A stretch of DNA of 64,000 nucleotides from Nocardioides sp. T2.26MG-1 (GCF_950101795.1 NZ_CATNLZ010000006.1:1-64000); one strand, 5' to 3'. Positions 1 to 8,134 are shown, numbered from the stretch's first letter. Made by a program: numbers and translations. The notes: generated by a model from the sequence alone, not told the origin.

Positions 1-373
1 CCCTGGCTTGGTCGGGCAGCAGGTCACCGGCGGCCAGGGCGTCGCGGACGGGGGTGTGTCCGTGGGTGAGGTTGGTGGCGAGGCGGGTCTTGCGGTGGGC
101 TTCGGTGCGGGTCATCTGGGTGGCGTGTGCCCACCAGTTCGCGACCGAGGTGGCGCCGACCTGCTCGGCGACCCCCACGGTGTCGGCGTGGGCGGCGACC
201 CGGGCCTCGAGCTCGGTGATCCGGGAGGCGATCCGGGTGAGGCGGACCAGCACGTCGGCGGTCTCGTCGGTCGGCATGGACCACAGGGAGGCGTCGGTGA
301 CCTGGTCGAGGGCGGCTTCGAGCTGGGTGACGGCGTGCGTGACCTGGTGGTGGGGGTTCGCTTGTGCGGTCAT
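1..373 (-). CDS. DUF222 / 13E12-type HNH endonuclease, N-terminal fragment
   Basis: Reading the minus strand from an ATG at 373 gives an open frame to the window edge, beginning MTAQANPHHQVTHAVTQLE and containing NWWAHATQMTRTEAHRKTRLA. This is the N-terminal helical DUF222 region that precedes a C-terminal HNH nuclease domain in the 13E12-repeat family, which is multicopy in high-GC actinobacteria. About 124 residues are visible; the HNH part, if present, lies outside the window. A GGGAG sequence lies about six bases before the ATG and supports this start. Cellular role is unknown in the family; these genes are often linked to mobile or repeated DNA. Confidence 0.75.
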   Translation of the reverse strand, partial: MTAQANPHHQVTHAVTQLEAALDQVTDASLWSMPTDETADVLVRLTRIASRITELEARVAAHADTVGVAEQVGATSVANWWAHATQMTRTEAHRKTRLATNLTHGHTPVRDALAAGDLLPDQAR

Positions 374-462
374 CGCCACTCCCGAGAAGCAGGGTCGTGG
401 CGACAGTCTATCGAACAGGTGTTCGAGATATCAAGACGTTGGTGGGCCCGAGTTGTCGGGGC

Positions 463-1162
463 GTCGGTAGGGGAGCCGGCAGCGGCGGGCGACCCGTGGC
501 GGACCTTCACCGCTTTGCTGCCAGGGACCGCAACCGTGAGCGGGCCTGAAGGCCGAGGATCACCGGCCCGGTGGTTTCGAGGCTCGCTGCGCTCGCACCT
601 CAACCACCGGCGGAGGTGGCGGTCGGGGAGCCGGCAGTGGCGGGCGACCCGTGGCGGATCTTCACCGCTTTGCTGCCAGGGACCGCAACCACCGAGAATC
701 TGAAGGCCGAAGGAGACCGGCTCGGTGGCGTCGAGGCGCCGTGGTCTCGACAGGTTCGACCACCGGACGTCGCTCGACCACCGACCTCAGCTCGGGCACC
801 GGGCCCTGGTGGTTTCGCGACGGTTGCTGCGCAACCTCCTCAACCACCGGGCGGGGTGGCGGTCGGGAAGCCGGCCGTCGACGGCGACCAGAAGCGCGCC
901 GTACCCGTCTTCGCTGCCAGGGACCGCAACCGCGAGCGAGCTGACGGCCGAAGATCACCGGCTCGGTGGTTTCGAGACGGTTGCTGCGCAACCTCCTCAA
1001 CCACCGGGCGGGGTGGCGATCGGGAAGCCGGCCGTCGACGGCGACCCGAGGCGCGCCGTACCCGTCTTCGCTGCCAGCGACCGCAACCACCGAAGAACCT
1101 GAAGGCCGAAGGAGGCCGGCTCGGTGCTGCCGAGGCGCCGTGGTCTCGACAGGCTCGACCAC
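463..1162. repeat. Degenerate tandem array with nested stem-loops
   Basis: Four imperfect units each start with a block like GGGGAGCCGGC (about 470, 625, 865, 1022), followed by GCTGCCAGGGACCGCAACC (517, 672, 913, 1070) and then a GAAGGCCGA block. Stem-loops are embedded: GGTGGTTTCGA...CTCAACCACC at 570-608, 808-848 and 965-1005, and GTGGTCTCGACAGG-TCGACCAC at 741-763 and 1140-1162. Unit spacing is about 155, 240 and 158 bp. No convincing gene lies here; long open frames through it have no family features. The same hairpin core recurs at 6790-7028. Confidence 0.75.
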
Positions 1163-1327
1163 CGACCTCTCCTCGGGCGCCGTACCCGGGTAGCCGCCAA
1201 GGAACCGAAACCACGGACTACCTGAAGGACGAAGAGCAACCAGCCGGTCCAGACCGGCGTATCAGCGCCGCCGACCACGCCTCCTGCCCGATGTCCGACC
1301 CCGACCTCAGCCTGGAGCGTGTGCCGC

Positions 1328-1480
1328 ATGAGTCCCCTGACCGTGACCCCCGCCATCGCCATCGCGCACGTCCGCGACCGCGCCCGCGAGGAGGACGCGC
1401 GTCGGTGCTCGGGGCGCGTCGACCGGGCGATCCACGCGGCGCGGTCGGCCCGCTCGGCCTTGCAGCGCGCCGGAGCCTGA
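1328..1480 (+). CDS. Small hypothetical protein (50 aa)
   Basis: A short frame begins MSPLTVTPAIAIAHVRDRAR and ends SARSALQRAGA. It is rich in Arg and Ala, with a predicted helical character, no signal peptide and no recognised domain. It lies after the repeat array and 42 bp before the DUF429-RelA/SpoT gene on the same strand, so the two could be co-transcribed. Codon use (third-position G/C) is coding-like, and similar short MSPLT-type proteins are common in related genomes as far as I recall. I cannot assign a role. It could also be a chance ORF. Confidence 0.45.
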   Translation: MSPLTVTPAIAIAHVRDRAREEDARRCSGRVDRAIHAARSARSALQRAGA

Positions 1481-1522
1481 CCGACCGAGCCCGGCCGGCC
1501 CGAGTAGGGCAGTCTTCTCCTC

Positions 1523-3172
1523 ATGCACTACGTCGGCGTGGACCTCGCGTGGGGCGAGCGACGGCCGACTGGGCTGGCCGTGCTCGACGACGAGGCGCGG
1601 CTGCTGCACGTGTCGACCGTGCACTCCGACGACGAGATCGAGGCGCACCTCGCGCCGTACCTCGACGGGCCCTGCCTGGTCGCCTTCGACGCCCCGCTGA
1701 TCGTCACCAACGCGACCGGCTCCCGGCCCGCCGAGCAGGAGCTGAGCCGGGACTTCCGCCGCTTCGAGGCCGCGACGCACCCGTCGAACACCAGCAAGCC
1801 GGAGTTCGTCGCCGGGTCCCGCGGCGCCCGGCTGTGCAAGCGGCTTCAGCTCGACATGGATCCGCGCTCGGGCCGCGACCGGCGCGCGATCGAGGTCTAC
1901 CCGCACCCGGCGACGATCGTGCTCTTCGGCCTCGGGCGCACGCTGAAGTACAAGGACAAGCGCGGCCGCGACCTCGAGCTGCTGCGTGCCGAGCTGCTCA
2001 CGCTGATGAGCCACGTCGAGCGGATCGTGACCACCGACCGCACCTGGCAGGCACTGCGCACCCAGGTCGAGGCGGCCACCCGCAAGAGCCACCTGCGTGA
2101 GGTCGAGGACCAGGTGGACGCCGTGATCTGCGCCTACGTGGCGCTGTTCGCGCAGCGCTGGCCCGAGCGGACCACGACCTACGGCTCCTTCGAGCAGGGC
2201 TACATCGTGACGCCGACGCTGCCCGACGCGCACGCCACGATCCGCAAGGCGGTGGAGGAGTACGCCGCCCGCCACCCCCAGCTCGTCGCCGCCGCGAAGG
2301 AGTACGTCGCGCTGGTGACCTCGATCCTCGACGAGGCCGGCATCAACTACCTGACCGTGACCGGCCGGGCCAAGACCGTGGACTCCTTCGCTGCCAAGGC
2401 CGGCCGGGCCGTCGACGGGGTCCCCGTCTACAGCGACCCGCTGCGCGACATCGGCGACCAGATCGGGCTGCGGGTGATCACCTACGTCCGCAGCGACGTG
2501 GCCGCGGTCGCCGACGTGCTGGGCAGCCAGCTGCGGGTCCTCGACGACCGCGACCTCGGGCAGGAGACCGCCAGCGAGGGCCGCTTCGGCTACGCCAGCC
2601 GGCACCTCCAGGTGGCCCGCGAGGACGGGCTCACCGCCCAGGTGCAGGTGCGCACCGTGCTGCAGCACGCGTGGGCGGAGTTCGAGCACGACATCCGCTA
2701 CAAGGGCACGGTGCCCGAGGAGCATGCCCGCGACTTCGACCGCCGGTTCACGCTGGCCGCCGGGCTGCTCGAGCTCGCCGACCAGGAGTTCACCACGATC
2801 CGCGACCGCCTCCGCGGCAGCGCCCCCGAGGAGCCCGACACCGAGGCCGTCGGCGTGACCCCCCGCGAGCTGGCGGCGTACCTCGCCGGCCAGTACGCCG
2901 ACGCCGAGTGGTCGCGCACCGACCACTACGGCTGGATCGCGAGCCTGCTGCCCGACCTGGGCGTCACCACGCTCGCGGAGCTCGGCCACGTGCTCGCCGA
3001 GGTCGACGACGACCAGATCGCGGCGCGCATGGACTACCGCTACCCGCCCGGCGCGGTCCGCCGCCTCGACGACGCGCTGCTCGCGGCGTTCGGGGAGCGG
3101 TACGTCGAGCTCCCCGGCAACGCCCACCGCGTCGCCGCGCTGCACGCGCGGCTGGAGAAGATGCGCGGCTGA
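1523..3172 (+). CDS. DUF429 (RNase H-like) - RelA/SpoT synthetase-like fusion
   Basis: A 549-aa protein with two domains. Residues 1-225 match DUF429, a predicted RNase H-fold nuclease family: MHYVGVDLAWGER at the start, then FDAPLIV and IEVYPHPATI. Residues about 235-430 are a RelA/SpoT nucleotidyltransferase domain: GRAKTVDS (R282, K284), GDQIGLRVI, GYASRHLQV (Y357) and QVQVRTVLQHAWAEFEH. The C-terminal 120 residues are unassigned. RelA/SpoT domains transfer pyrophosphate from ATP to GDP/GTP or, in toxSAS proteins, to tRNA. In active enzymes the last motif is usually E-x-Q-x-R-T; here the Glu is Gln373, so (p)ppGpp synthesis is doubtful. Both domains lie in one uninterrupted frame. The function of the fusion is unknown. 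Confidence 0.85.
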   Translation: MHYVGVDLAWGERRPTGLAVLDDEARLLHVSTVHSDDEIEAHLAPYLDGPCLVAFDAPLIVTNATGSRPAEQELSRDFRRFEAATHPSNTSKPEFVAGSRGARLCKRLQLDMDPRSGRDRRAIEVYPHPATIVLFGLGRTLKYKDKRGRDLELLRAELLTLMSHVERIVTTDRTWQALRTQVEAATRKSHLREVEDQVDAVICAYVALFAQRWPERTTTYGSFEQGYIVTPTLPDAHATIRKAVEEYAARHPQLVAAAKEYVALVTSILDEAGINYLTVTGRAKTVDSFAAKAGRAVDGVPVYSDPLRDIGDQIGLRVITYVRSDVAAVADVLGSQLRVLDDRDLGQETASEGRFGYASRHLQVAREDGLTAQVQVRTVLQHAWAEFEHDIRYKGTVPEEHARDFDRRFTLAAGLLELADQEFTTIRDRLRGSAPEEPDTEAVGVTPRELAAYLAGQYADAEWSRTDHYGWIASLLPDLGVTTLAELGHVLAEVDDDQIAARMDYRYPPGAVRRLDDALLAAFGERYVELPGNAHRVAALHARLEKMRG

Positions 3173-3178
3173 CCGGGT

Positions 3179-3655
3179 TCAGGGCACGTACGGCGGTGCC
3201 ACGCCCCAGCCCCAGCGCGGCACCGATGCGTGCTCGACCGGCGTGGCCCGGGGCTGGGAGTTCTCCGCCGCCAGCCGCGTGCCCCACTCGAGGTAGCCGA
3301 TGATCGCCGCCCGGAACTCCGGGTCGGCCGGCAGCTCCACCTCGTCGGCCGCCAGGCTCATCGTGCTGGCGAAGCGGTGCCGCTGCTCGGGCGTGATCGC
3401 GAGGCCGCGGTGGTGGGCGAGCATCGCCTCGTAGCCGCCGTGCCGCTCGGTGTAGGTCGCCGGCCCGCCGAGCACCTCGGCCCACCAGTCGGTGACGTGC
3501 GCGCGGTGGCGCTCGCTGACGCCGCCGGGGAAGAAGCCGGTGAGGAGCTCGTCGGCCTCGACCCGGTCGTAGAACGCGTCGATCATGCGGCGGAGCGGGT
3601 CGTAGCCGCCCGCCCACGAGAACAGCGTCGGCAGCCCGGGCTCGTCAACGCCCAT
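3179..3655 (-). CDS. Group II-type truncated haemoglobin
   Basis: A 158-aa globin of the 2-on-2 class. GGYDPLRRMIDAFYDRV is the B-helix region, WWAEVLGGPATYTERHGG is typical of group II, and HHRGLAI holds the probable proximal haem ligand His82. An extra C-terminal tail of about 30 residues (PRWGWGVAPPYVP) extends the usual 125-130 aa length. Group II globins bind O2 or NO and are linked to respiration and nitrosative defence. The gene is convergent with the DUF429-RelA/SpoT gene, with 6 bp between stops. Which ligand chemistry applies cannot be told from sequence. Confidence 0.85.
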   Translation of the reverse strand: MGVDEPGLPTLFSWAGGYDPLRRMIDAFYDRVEADELLTGFFPGGVSERHRAHVTDWWAEVLGGPATYTERHGGYEAMLAHHRGLAITPEQRHRFASTMSLAADEVELPADPEFRAAIIGYLEWGTRLAAENSQPRATPVEHASVPRWGWGVAPPYVP

Positions 3656-3696
3656 GGGGGCCCTGCCCGATCGTCATGCGGCCGACGCTACCGATC

Positions 3697-4683
3697 TCAG
3701 GGCGCGGTGTCGCGGAGCTTTTCCAGCAGCGGTCCGGCGGCCTCGGCGAGGAACCGGTCCTGGCCGTCGTCGCCGATCTGCACGAGCGCGATGTCGGTGA
3801 AGCCGGCCTCCCAGTAGGCGCTCACCGCCTCGACGATCGCGTCGAGGTCCGGCCCGCAGGGGATGGAGCCGGCGACGTCCTCGGGACGGACGAACTGGGT
3901 GGCGCCCGCGAAGCCGGCCGGCGTCGGCAGGTCGGCGTTGACGCTCCACCCGCCCCCGAACCACCGGAACTGCTCGTGCGCCCGCGCCACCGCCGCGTCC
4001 TCGGAGGCGTCCCAGCAGATCGGAATCTGGCCGATCGCGCGGGCCTGCTCCCCGATCCGGGGCGCGCCGTCGACGGCGTTCCAGTTCTCGACCAGGGACG
4101 GATCGGGCTCCACCCCGATCAGGTGCTCGCCCAGTGGTGCGAAGGTCTCGATCGCCCGGTCGCCGGCGACGGCGAGCGCGACCTCGATGCCCTCGTCGGG
4201 CACGTCCCACAGCCGAGCCGAGTCGACCTCGAAGTAGTCGCCGCGGTAGTCGACGAGCTCTCCGGTGCGCAGCTCCTGGATGATCTCGACGGCCTCGCGC
4301 AGCATCGCCTGGCGGGTCTGGATGGCCGGCCACCCGTCGCCGACGACATGCTCGTTGAGGTTCTCCCCGCTGCCCAGCCCGAGCGTGAACCGGCCCTCGG
4401 AGAGGAGCTGCAGGGTCGCGGCCTTCTGCGCGACGACCGCCGGGTGGTAGCGCATCGTCGGGCAGGTCACGTAGGTCATCAGCCCGACCCGCGAGGTGGC
4501 CTGCGCGACGGCGCCCAGCGTGGCCCAGGCGTACGGCGCGTGTCCCTGCTCGGTCAGCCACGGCGAGTAGTGGTCGCTCATCACCTCGAAGTCGAACCCG
4601 AGGTCCTCGGCGGTCGCGGCGTACCGCACCAGCTCGCGCGGCCCGCTCTGCTCGGTCATCAGCGTGTATCCGAAGCGCGTCAT
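3697..4683 (-). CDS. LLM-class F420-dependent oxidoreductase (G6PDH-like family)
   Basis: A 328-aa (beta/alpha)8 luciferase-like protein. The start is set at MTRFGYTLMTEQSGPRELV; an upstream in-frame extension to 4929 overlaps the divergent DinB gene and is rejected. EVMSDHYSPW, GLGSGENLNEHV and the W...GGGWSVNADL region near the C-terminus fit the TIGR03557-type F420 family that contains F420-dependent glucose-6-phosphate dehydrogenase relatives. It is likely cytosolic and uses F420 rather than flavin; the substrate is unknown. It diverges from the DinB gene with 43 bp between start codons, a probable shared promoter region. Confidence 0.85.
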   Translation of the reverse strand: MTRFGYTLMTEQSGPRELVRYAATAEDLGFDFEVMSDHYSPWLTEQGHAPYAWATLGAVAQATSRVGLMTYVTCPTMRYHPAVVAQKAATLQLLSEGRFTLGLGSGENLNEHVVGDGWPAIQTRQAMLREAVEIIQELRTGELVDYRGDYFEVDSARLWDVPDEGIEVALAVAGDRAIETFAPLGEHLIGVEPDPSLVENWNAVDGAPRIGEQARAIGQIPICWDASEDAAVARAHEQFRWFGGGWSVNADLPTPAGFAGATQFVRPEDVAGSIPCGPDLDAIVEAVSAYWEAGFTDIALVQIGDDGQDRFLAEAAGPLLEKLRDTAP

Positions 4684-4726
4684 GGGGGCCGAGTACCCGT
4701 CGGCGCTCGGGCGTAACGTCGGCGGC

Positions 4727-5233
4727 ATGACCCCTGCGGACATCTTCATCGACTTCTTCGAGCGCATCCTCGAGAACGGCGTCGCCGCGGTCGAGGGCCT
4801 CGACAAGGACCAGCTCGCCCACCGTCCCGCGCCCGACACCAACTCGATCGCCTGGCTGATCTGGCACACCGCGCGGGTGCAGGACGCGCAGATCGCGCAC
4901 CTCGCCGGCACCGAGCAGGTGTGGTTCACCGGCGGCTGGGTGGACCGCTTCGGGCTGCAGATCGACCCGGCGGACCACGGCTACGGCCACAGCAGCGACC
5001 AGGTGGGCAAGGTCCGGGCCCGCGCCGAGCTGCTCACCGGCTATCTCCGCGCCACCCATGAGGCGACCGTCGCCTACCTCCGCGGCCTGAGCGAGGCCGA
5101 CCTCGACGAGGTGATCGACACCGACTGGGACCCGCCGGTCACCCGCGGTGTCCGGCTGGTGAGCATCGCCGACGACGACGCCCAGCACGTCGGCCAGGCG
5201 GCCTACCTACGCGGGCTCCTCCTCGCCCGATGA
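4727..5233 (+). CDS. DinB-superfamily protein (DUF664, thiol-transferase-like)
   Basis: A 168-aa protein starting MTPADIFIDFFERILENG. It has the four-helix DinB layout with three metal-binding histidines expected from WLIWHTARVQDAQI, the GYGHSS region and DDDAQHVGQAAYLRG. In actinobacteria DinB/DUF664 proteins often act as mycothiol- or bacillithiol-dependent S-transferases, so a detoxification role is a fair inference, but the substrate is not known. The upstream ATG at 4664 lies inside the divergent gene's start region and is rejected. Its last 27 bases overlap the 3' end of the MFS gene on the opposite strand. Confidence 0.75.
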   Translation: MTPADIFIDFFERILENGVAAVEGLDKDQLAHRPAPDTNSIAWLIWHTARVQDAQIAHLAGTEQVWFTGGWVDRFGLQIDPADHGYGHSSDQVGKVRARAELLTGYLRATHEATVAYLRGLSEADLDEVIDTDWDPPVTRGVRLVSIADDDAQHVGQAAYLRGLLLAR

Positions 5234-6514
5234 CGACCGGCTGAGCCGGTAGCGGACGAACGACGGCACCACGATCGCCGCGACGACGGTGCCGACGACG
5301 ACCAGCACGCCGCCACCGGCGGCGGCTGCGGCCGTGCCGACCGCGGCGGCGCTCGCGCCGTGGGCGACGTCCGCGATCCGCGGCCCGCCCGCGACCACGA
5401 CGATGAACACGCCCTGCAGCCGGCCGCGGACCGCGTCGGCCGCCGCGGTCTGGAGCATGCTCGTGCGGAACGCGGCGGACGCCATGTCGGCGGCGCCGCC
5501 GACGACGAGCATCAGCACCGCCGCGACCAGCATCGGGCCCCGCCACCGGTCGGCGAGCGCGACGGACAGGCCGAAGCCGGTCATCGCGGCGCCCCACACG
5601 AGGATGCACACGACGACGGCGTACCCCTGCCGGTCGATCCGCGAGACCCACCCCGAGAACACCCCGCCGACGACGGCGCCGGCGGGGATCGCCGCGAACA
5701 GCGCCGCGAACACCAGCCCGCCCTCGTCGGGGCCGCCGAAGGAGACGTGCGCGATCTCGGGGAACAGCGCCCGCGGCATGCCGAACACCATCGCGATCAG
5801 ATCGACGACGAACGACATCAGCAGCACGGGGTGGCCACGCAGGTAGGCGAAGCCCTCCACCACCGACCGCAGGCCGGGCGTCGTGGTGACCCCGGTGTCG
5901 ACGGGCAGCCGGGGCAGCCGGGCCACGGCGCTGAGCGTCGCGAAGAGCGTGACGGTGTCGATGGCGTAGAGCCAGGGAAAGCCCAGCACCGGGATCAGCA
6001 CGCCGGCGACGAGCGGGCCGGCGATCGCGCCGGCCTGGAACACCGTCATCGACAGCGAGTTGGCGGCCGGCAGCAGCTCGGGGGAGAGCAGCTTGGGCAG
6101 CACCGCACTGCGGGTGGGCTGGTTGACCGCGAAGAACGCCTGCTGCACCGAGAACAGCCCGAGCAGCAGCCACACGTCGGTGTTGCCGAGGGCGGCCTGC
6201 AGCCAGAACAGCGCGCTGGTGCCGATCAGGCCGGCGGTCGTCACCAGCAGCAGCGTGCGCCGGTCGAAGACGTCGGCGAGCGCCCCGCCCCACAGCCCGA
6301 ACACCACCAGCGGCACCAGGCCGAACAGCCCGGTGAGTCCGACGTACGCCGAGGAGCCGGTGATCTGGTAGATCTGCGCCGGCACCGCGACGACCGTCAG
6401 CTGGGCACCGACGACCGTGATGATGTTGGCCAGCCAGAGCCGGCGGAAGTGCTCGTTGCGCAGCGGCCGGGTGTCGGCCACCAGGCCGCCGAGGCCGTCG
6501 CGGATGCTGCGCAC
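5207..6514 (-). CDS. MFS transporter (EntS-like drug/siderophore exporter family)
   Basis: A 435-aa membrane protein with about twelve hydrophobic segments. N-terminal RNEHFRRLWLANIITVVGAQ and the cytoplasmic loop GGALADVFDRRTLLL (motif A-like) are typical of the MFS_3/EntS group. NQPTRSAVLPKLL is another hallmark of this subfamily. The family exports hydrophobic compounds or siderophores using the proton gradient; the substrate cannot be inferred here. The C-terminal tail RLSRSSSGEEEPA is charged. The gene is convergent with the DinB gene and overlaps it by 27 bp, so one terminator cannot serve each separately. Confidence 0.85.
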   Translation of the reverse strand: MRSIRDGLGGLVADTRPLRNEHFRRLWLANIITVVGAQLTVVAVPAQIYQITGSSAYVGLTGLFGLVPLVVFGLWGGALADVFDRRTLLLVTTAGLIGTSALFWLQAALGNTDVWLLLGLFSVQQAFFAVNQPTRSAVLPKLLSPELLPAANSLSMTVFQAGAIAGPLVAGVLIPVLGFPWLYAIDTVTLFATLSAVARLPRLPVDTGVTTTPGLRSVVEGFAYLRGHPVLLMSFVVDLIAMVFGMPRALFPEIAHVSFGGPDEGGLVFAALFAAIPAGAVVGGVFSGWVSRIDRQGYAVVVCILVWGAAMTGFGLSVALADRWRGPMLVAAVLMLVVGGAADMASAAFRTSMLQTAAADAVRGRLQGVFIVVVAGGPRIADVAHGASAAAVGTAAAAAGGGVLVVVGTVVAAIVVPSFVRYRLSRSSSGEEEPA

Positions 6515-6570
6515 GGTTGCCGAACCTACGGGGCCGATGAGTTCTTCCCGTCGCTAGGGTCTGAGCCGTC

Positions 6571-6786
6571 ATGAGCGAGAGCGTGAAGGGCCCGGCGTCG
6601 TACTTCCCGTCGATCGAGCAGAAGTACGGGCAGCCGATCGAGCACTGGAAGCAGGTCGTGCGGGCTGCGCCCGGCTACGGCACGACCGCCAAGCACATGG
6701 ACCTGGTGGCGCTCCTCAAGGAGCAGGGCCTGGGCCACGGCCACGCCAACGCGGTCGTCGCGCACACCCTCGCCGAGGACCGCTGA
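6571..6786 (+). CDS. DUF4287 domain protein
   Basis: A 71-aa cytosolic protein that is almost entirely the DUF4287 domain: GPASYFPSIEQKYGQPIEHW, then GLGHGHANAVVAHTLAED. Members are short stand-alone proteins or are fused to DUF5655; the fold is compact helical and the role is unknown. It diverges from the MFS gene, with 56 bp between start codons. Its 3' end is unusual: a degenerate second copy of the last coding bases and stop region lies about 76 bp downstream, next to a hairpin repeat cluster. Confidence 0.85.
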   Translation: MSESVKGPASYFPSIEQKYGQPIEHWKQVVRAAPGYGTTAKHMDLVALLKEQGLGHGHANAVVAHTLAEDR

Positions 6787-7028
6787 GCCGTTGGTTTCGA
6801 GGCTCAGGCCTGGCGGCCTTCACACCTCAACCAACGTCGAGTGCGGTCCTCGCCGAGGACGGTTGAACGGTGGTTTCGAGGCTCGCTCCGCTCGCACCTC
6901 AACCACCGTGCGGGCTCGCTCCGCTCGCACCTCAACCACCGTGCGGGCTCGCTCCGCTCGCACCTCAACCGCCGTCACGGTGGTTGAGGTGCGAAGGCCC
7001 CCTGGGGGCCTGAGCCTCGAAACCACCG
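6769..7028. repeat. Hairpin repeat cluster (tandem and inverted copies)
   Basis: A 250-bp non-coding stretch made of the same hairpin family as at 570-1005. A first stem-loop is at 6790-6835 (GTTGGTTTCGAGG...CCTCAACCAAC) and a second at 6869-6908. Two further 33-bp tandem copies of the arm CTCGCTCCGCTCGCACCTCAA follow up to about 6970. An inverted copy at 6978-7027 reads GGTGGTTGAGGTGCG...CGAAACCACC. The segment CTCGCCGAGGAC at 6772 and 6849 shows that the tail of the preceding gene was duplicated together with a hairpin. It separates two convergent genes. Confidence 0.85.
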
Positions 7029-7038
7029 CAGCCTGAGG

Positions 7039-8058
7039 TCAGCAGCTGGATGACTCGGGCTGTCCCAGCAGCCGGTCGGCGAGGAAGTCGCACCACTGGC
7101 CCGAGGGAGGCCCACCGTTGACCGTCCCGTCGGACTCGCCGGGATGCTTGACCCACAGCCTGCCGTCGAATGCGCGGTCGAACACCAGGCGCGGCCCCGG
7201 GCCGACCCTGGCCCAGGTCGGGTTGATGACGTCGTAGCCGTCGCTGCTCGGGGTCGCGCCATTGCGCGAGGTGTCGATCACGTAGCGCTTGCCGGTGATG
7301 CCCAGCCTGCGCAGCCCGGCGAGCATCTTCGCGGCGTAGGCCCTCTCGTCCGCGGTGGGGCGGAAGTTCGAGACGTTGGTGCTGAATCCGCGGGCGAAGC
7401 CGATGCCGGCGGCCTTGAGGTACGCCGGGCGGTCGTCGTACGGCGTCCAGTTGGAGTGGCCGGCGTCGAGGTAGACCCAGGCGCCGGCGTTGCTCAGCAC
7501 CCGGCTCGCGAAGCGCAGCATGCCCTGCCAGCCATGGGGCTTCTCGGGGCAGTTGTGGAGGTCGCTGCTGAACAGTGGGAGGGCGTCCGGCTCCAGCACG
7601 AGCAGCACCTTCTGGTCACGCACGCCGTTCGCGACCTGCCGGATCCAGCTCCGGTACTGCGCGGCGGTCGTGAGCGGGTTGCCCGAGGAGTACATGCCGC
7701 AGTCGCGCCCAGGGATGCCGTAGACCGACAGCACGGGTGTCTTGCGCGCGGCCGCGGCGTCGCCGGTGTACTCGCGGATCTTGTCGCGCACGTGTGCGGT
7801 GTCGTACGCCTCCGGGATCACCCAGAACGCCTGGGCCTTGCTGCCGATCCGGTCGCGGTAGACGCCACCCTGCTGGTACGCCGGCATCTTCGGGTCGACG
7901 TACAGCCCCCGGGTCCGGCGCGGGTCGGCGGCCTTCGCCGCGGCCGTGGCGTGCCGTGATCCCGGGTCGGCGACGACCGGGGCCGCGAGGGCAGCACCGC
8001 CGAGCGCCAAGGCGACCACCAGCGTGGCGACGCGCAGGAGCTGGGACCGACAGGGCAC
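7039..8058 (-). CDS. Secreted glycoside hydrolase family 6 (endo-/exoglucanase)
   Basis: A 339-aa protein. Residues 1-30 form a Sec signal peptide (LLRVATLVVALALGGAALA). The mature part is a GH6 catalytic domain: VYGIPGRDCG (Cys120), LVLEPDALP with the proposed catalytic acid Asp158, YLDAGHSNW, GFSTNVSNF, VIDTSRNG and LWVKHPGESDG. GH6 enzymes invert the beta-1,4-glucosidic bond in cellulose or related glucans. There is no carbohydrate-binding module, so soluble or amorphous glucan is the more likely substrate. A GH1 beta-glucosidase at 51.4 kb could act downstream, but the two are not linked. Confidence 0.9.
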   Translation of the reverse strand: MPCRSQLLRVATLVVALALGGAALAAPVVADPGSRHATAAAKAADPRRTRGLYVDPKMPAYQQGGVYRDRIGSKAQAFWVIPEAYDTAHVRDKIREYTGDAAAARKTPVLSVYGIPGRDCGMYSSGNPLTTAAQYRSWIRQVANGVRDQKVLLVLEPDALPLFSSDLHNCPEKPHGWQGMLRFASRVLSNAGAWVYLDAGHSNWTPYDDRPAYLKAAGIGFARGFSTNVSNFRPTADERAYAAKMLAGLRRLGITGKRYVIDTSRNGATPSSDGYDVINPTWARVGPGPRLVFDRAFDGRLWVKHPGESDGTVNGGPPSGQWCDFLADRLLGQPESSSC

Positions 8059-8134
8059 CCGCTCAGGCTACGGGCTGGCCGTCCTCCCCGAGGCCGAAGC
8101 GGCGCGGTAGGCAGAGTGAGCCGTTTGCGGAAGG

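Noticed and set aside
571..2100. A 509-codon plus-strand frame through the repeat array
   Set aside because: It consists of translated repeats and runs out of frame into the DUF429-RelA/SpoT gene; no start signal or domain.
4684..4929. An N-terminal extension of the F420-type oxidoreductase
   Set aside because: It would overlap the divergent DinB gene; the family N-terminus begins at 4683.
6869..6975. CRISPR-like appearance of the 33-bp repeats
   Set aside because: The repeats are directly adjacent without unique spacers, belong to a hairpin family seen elsewhere, and no cas gene is present.
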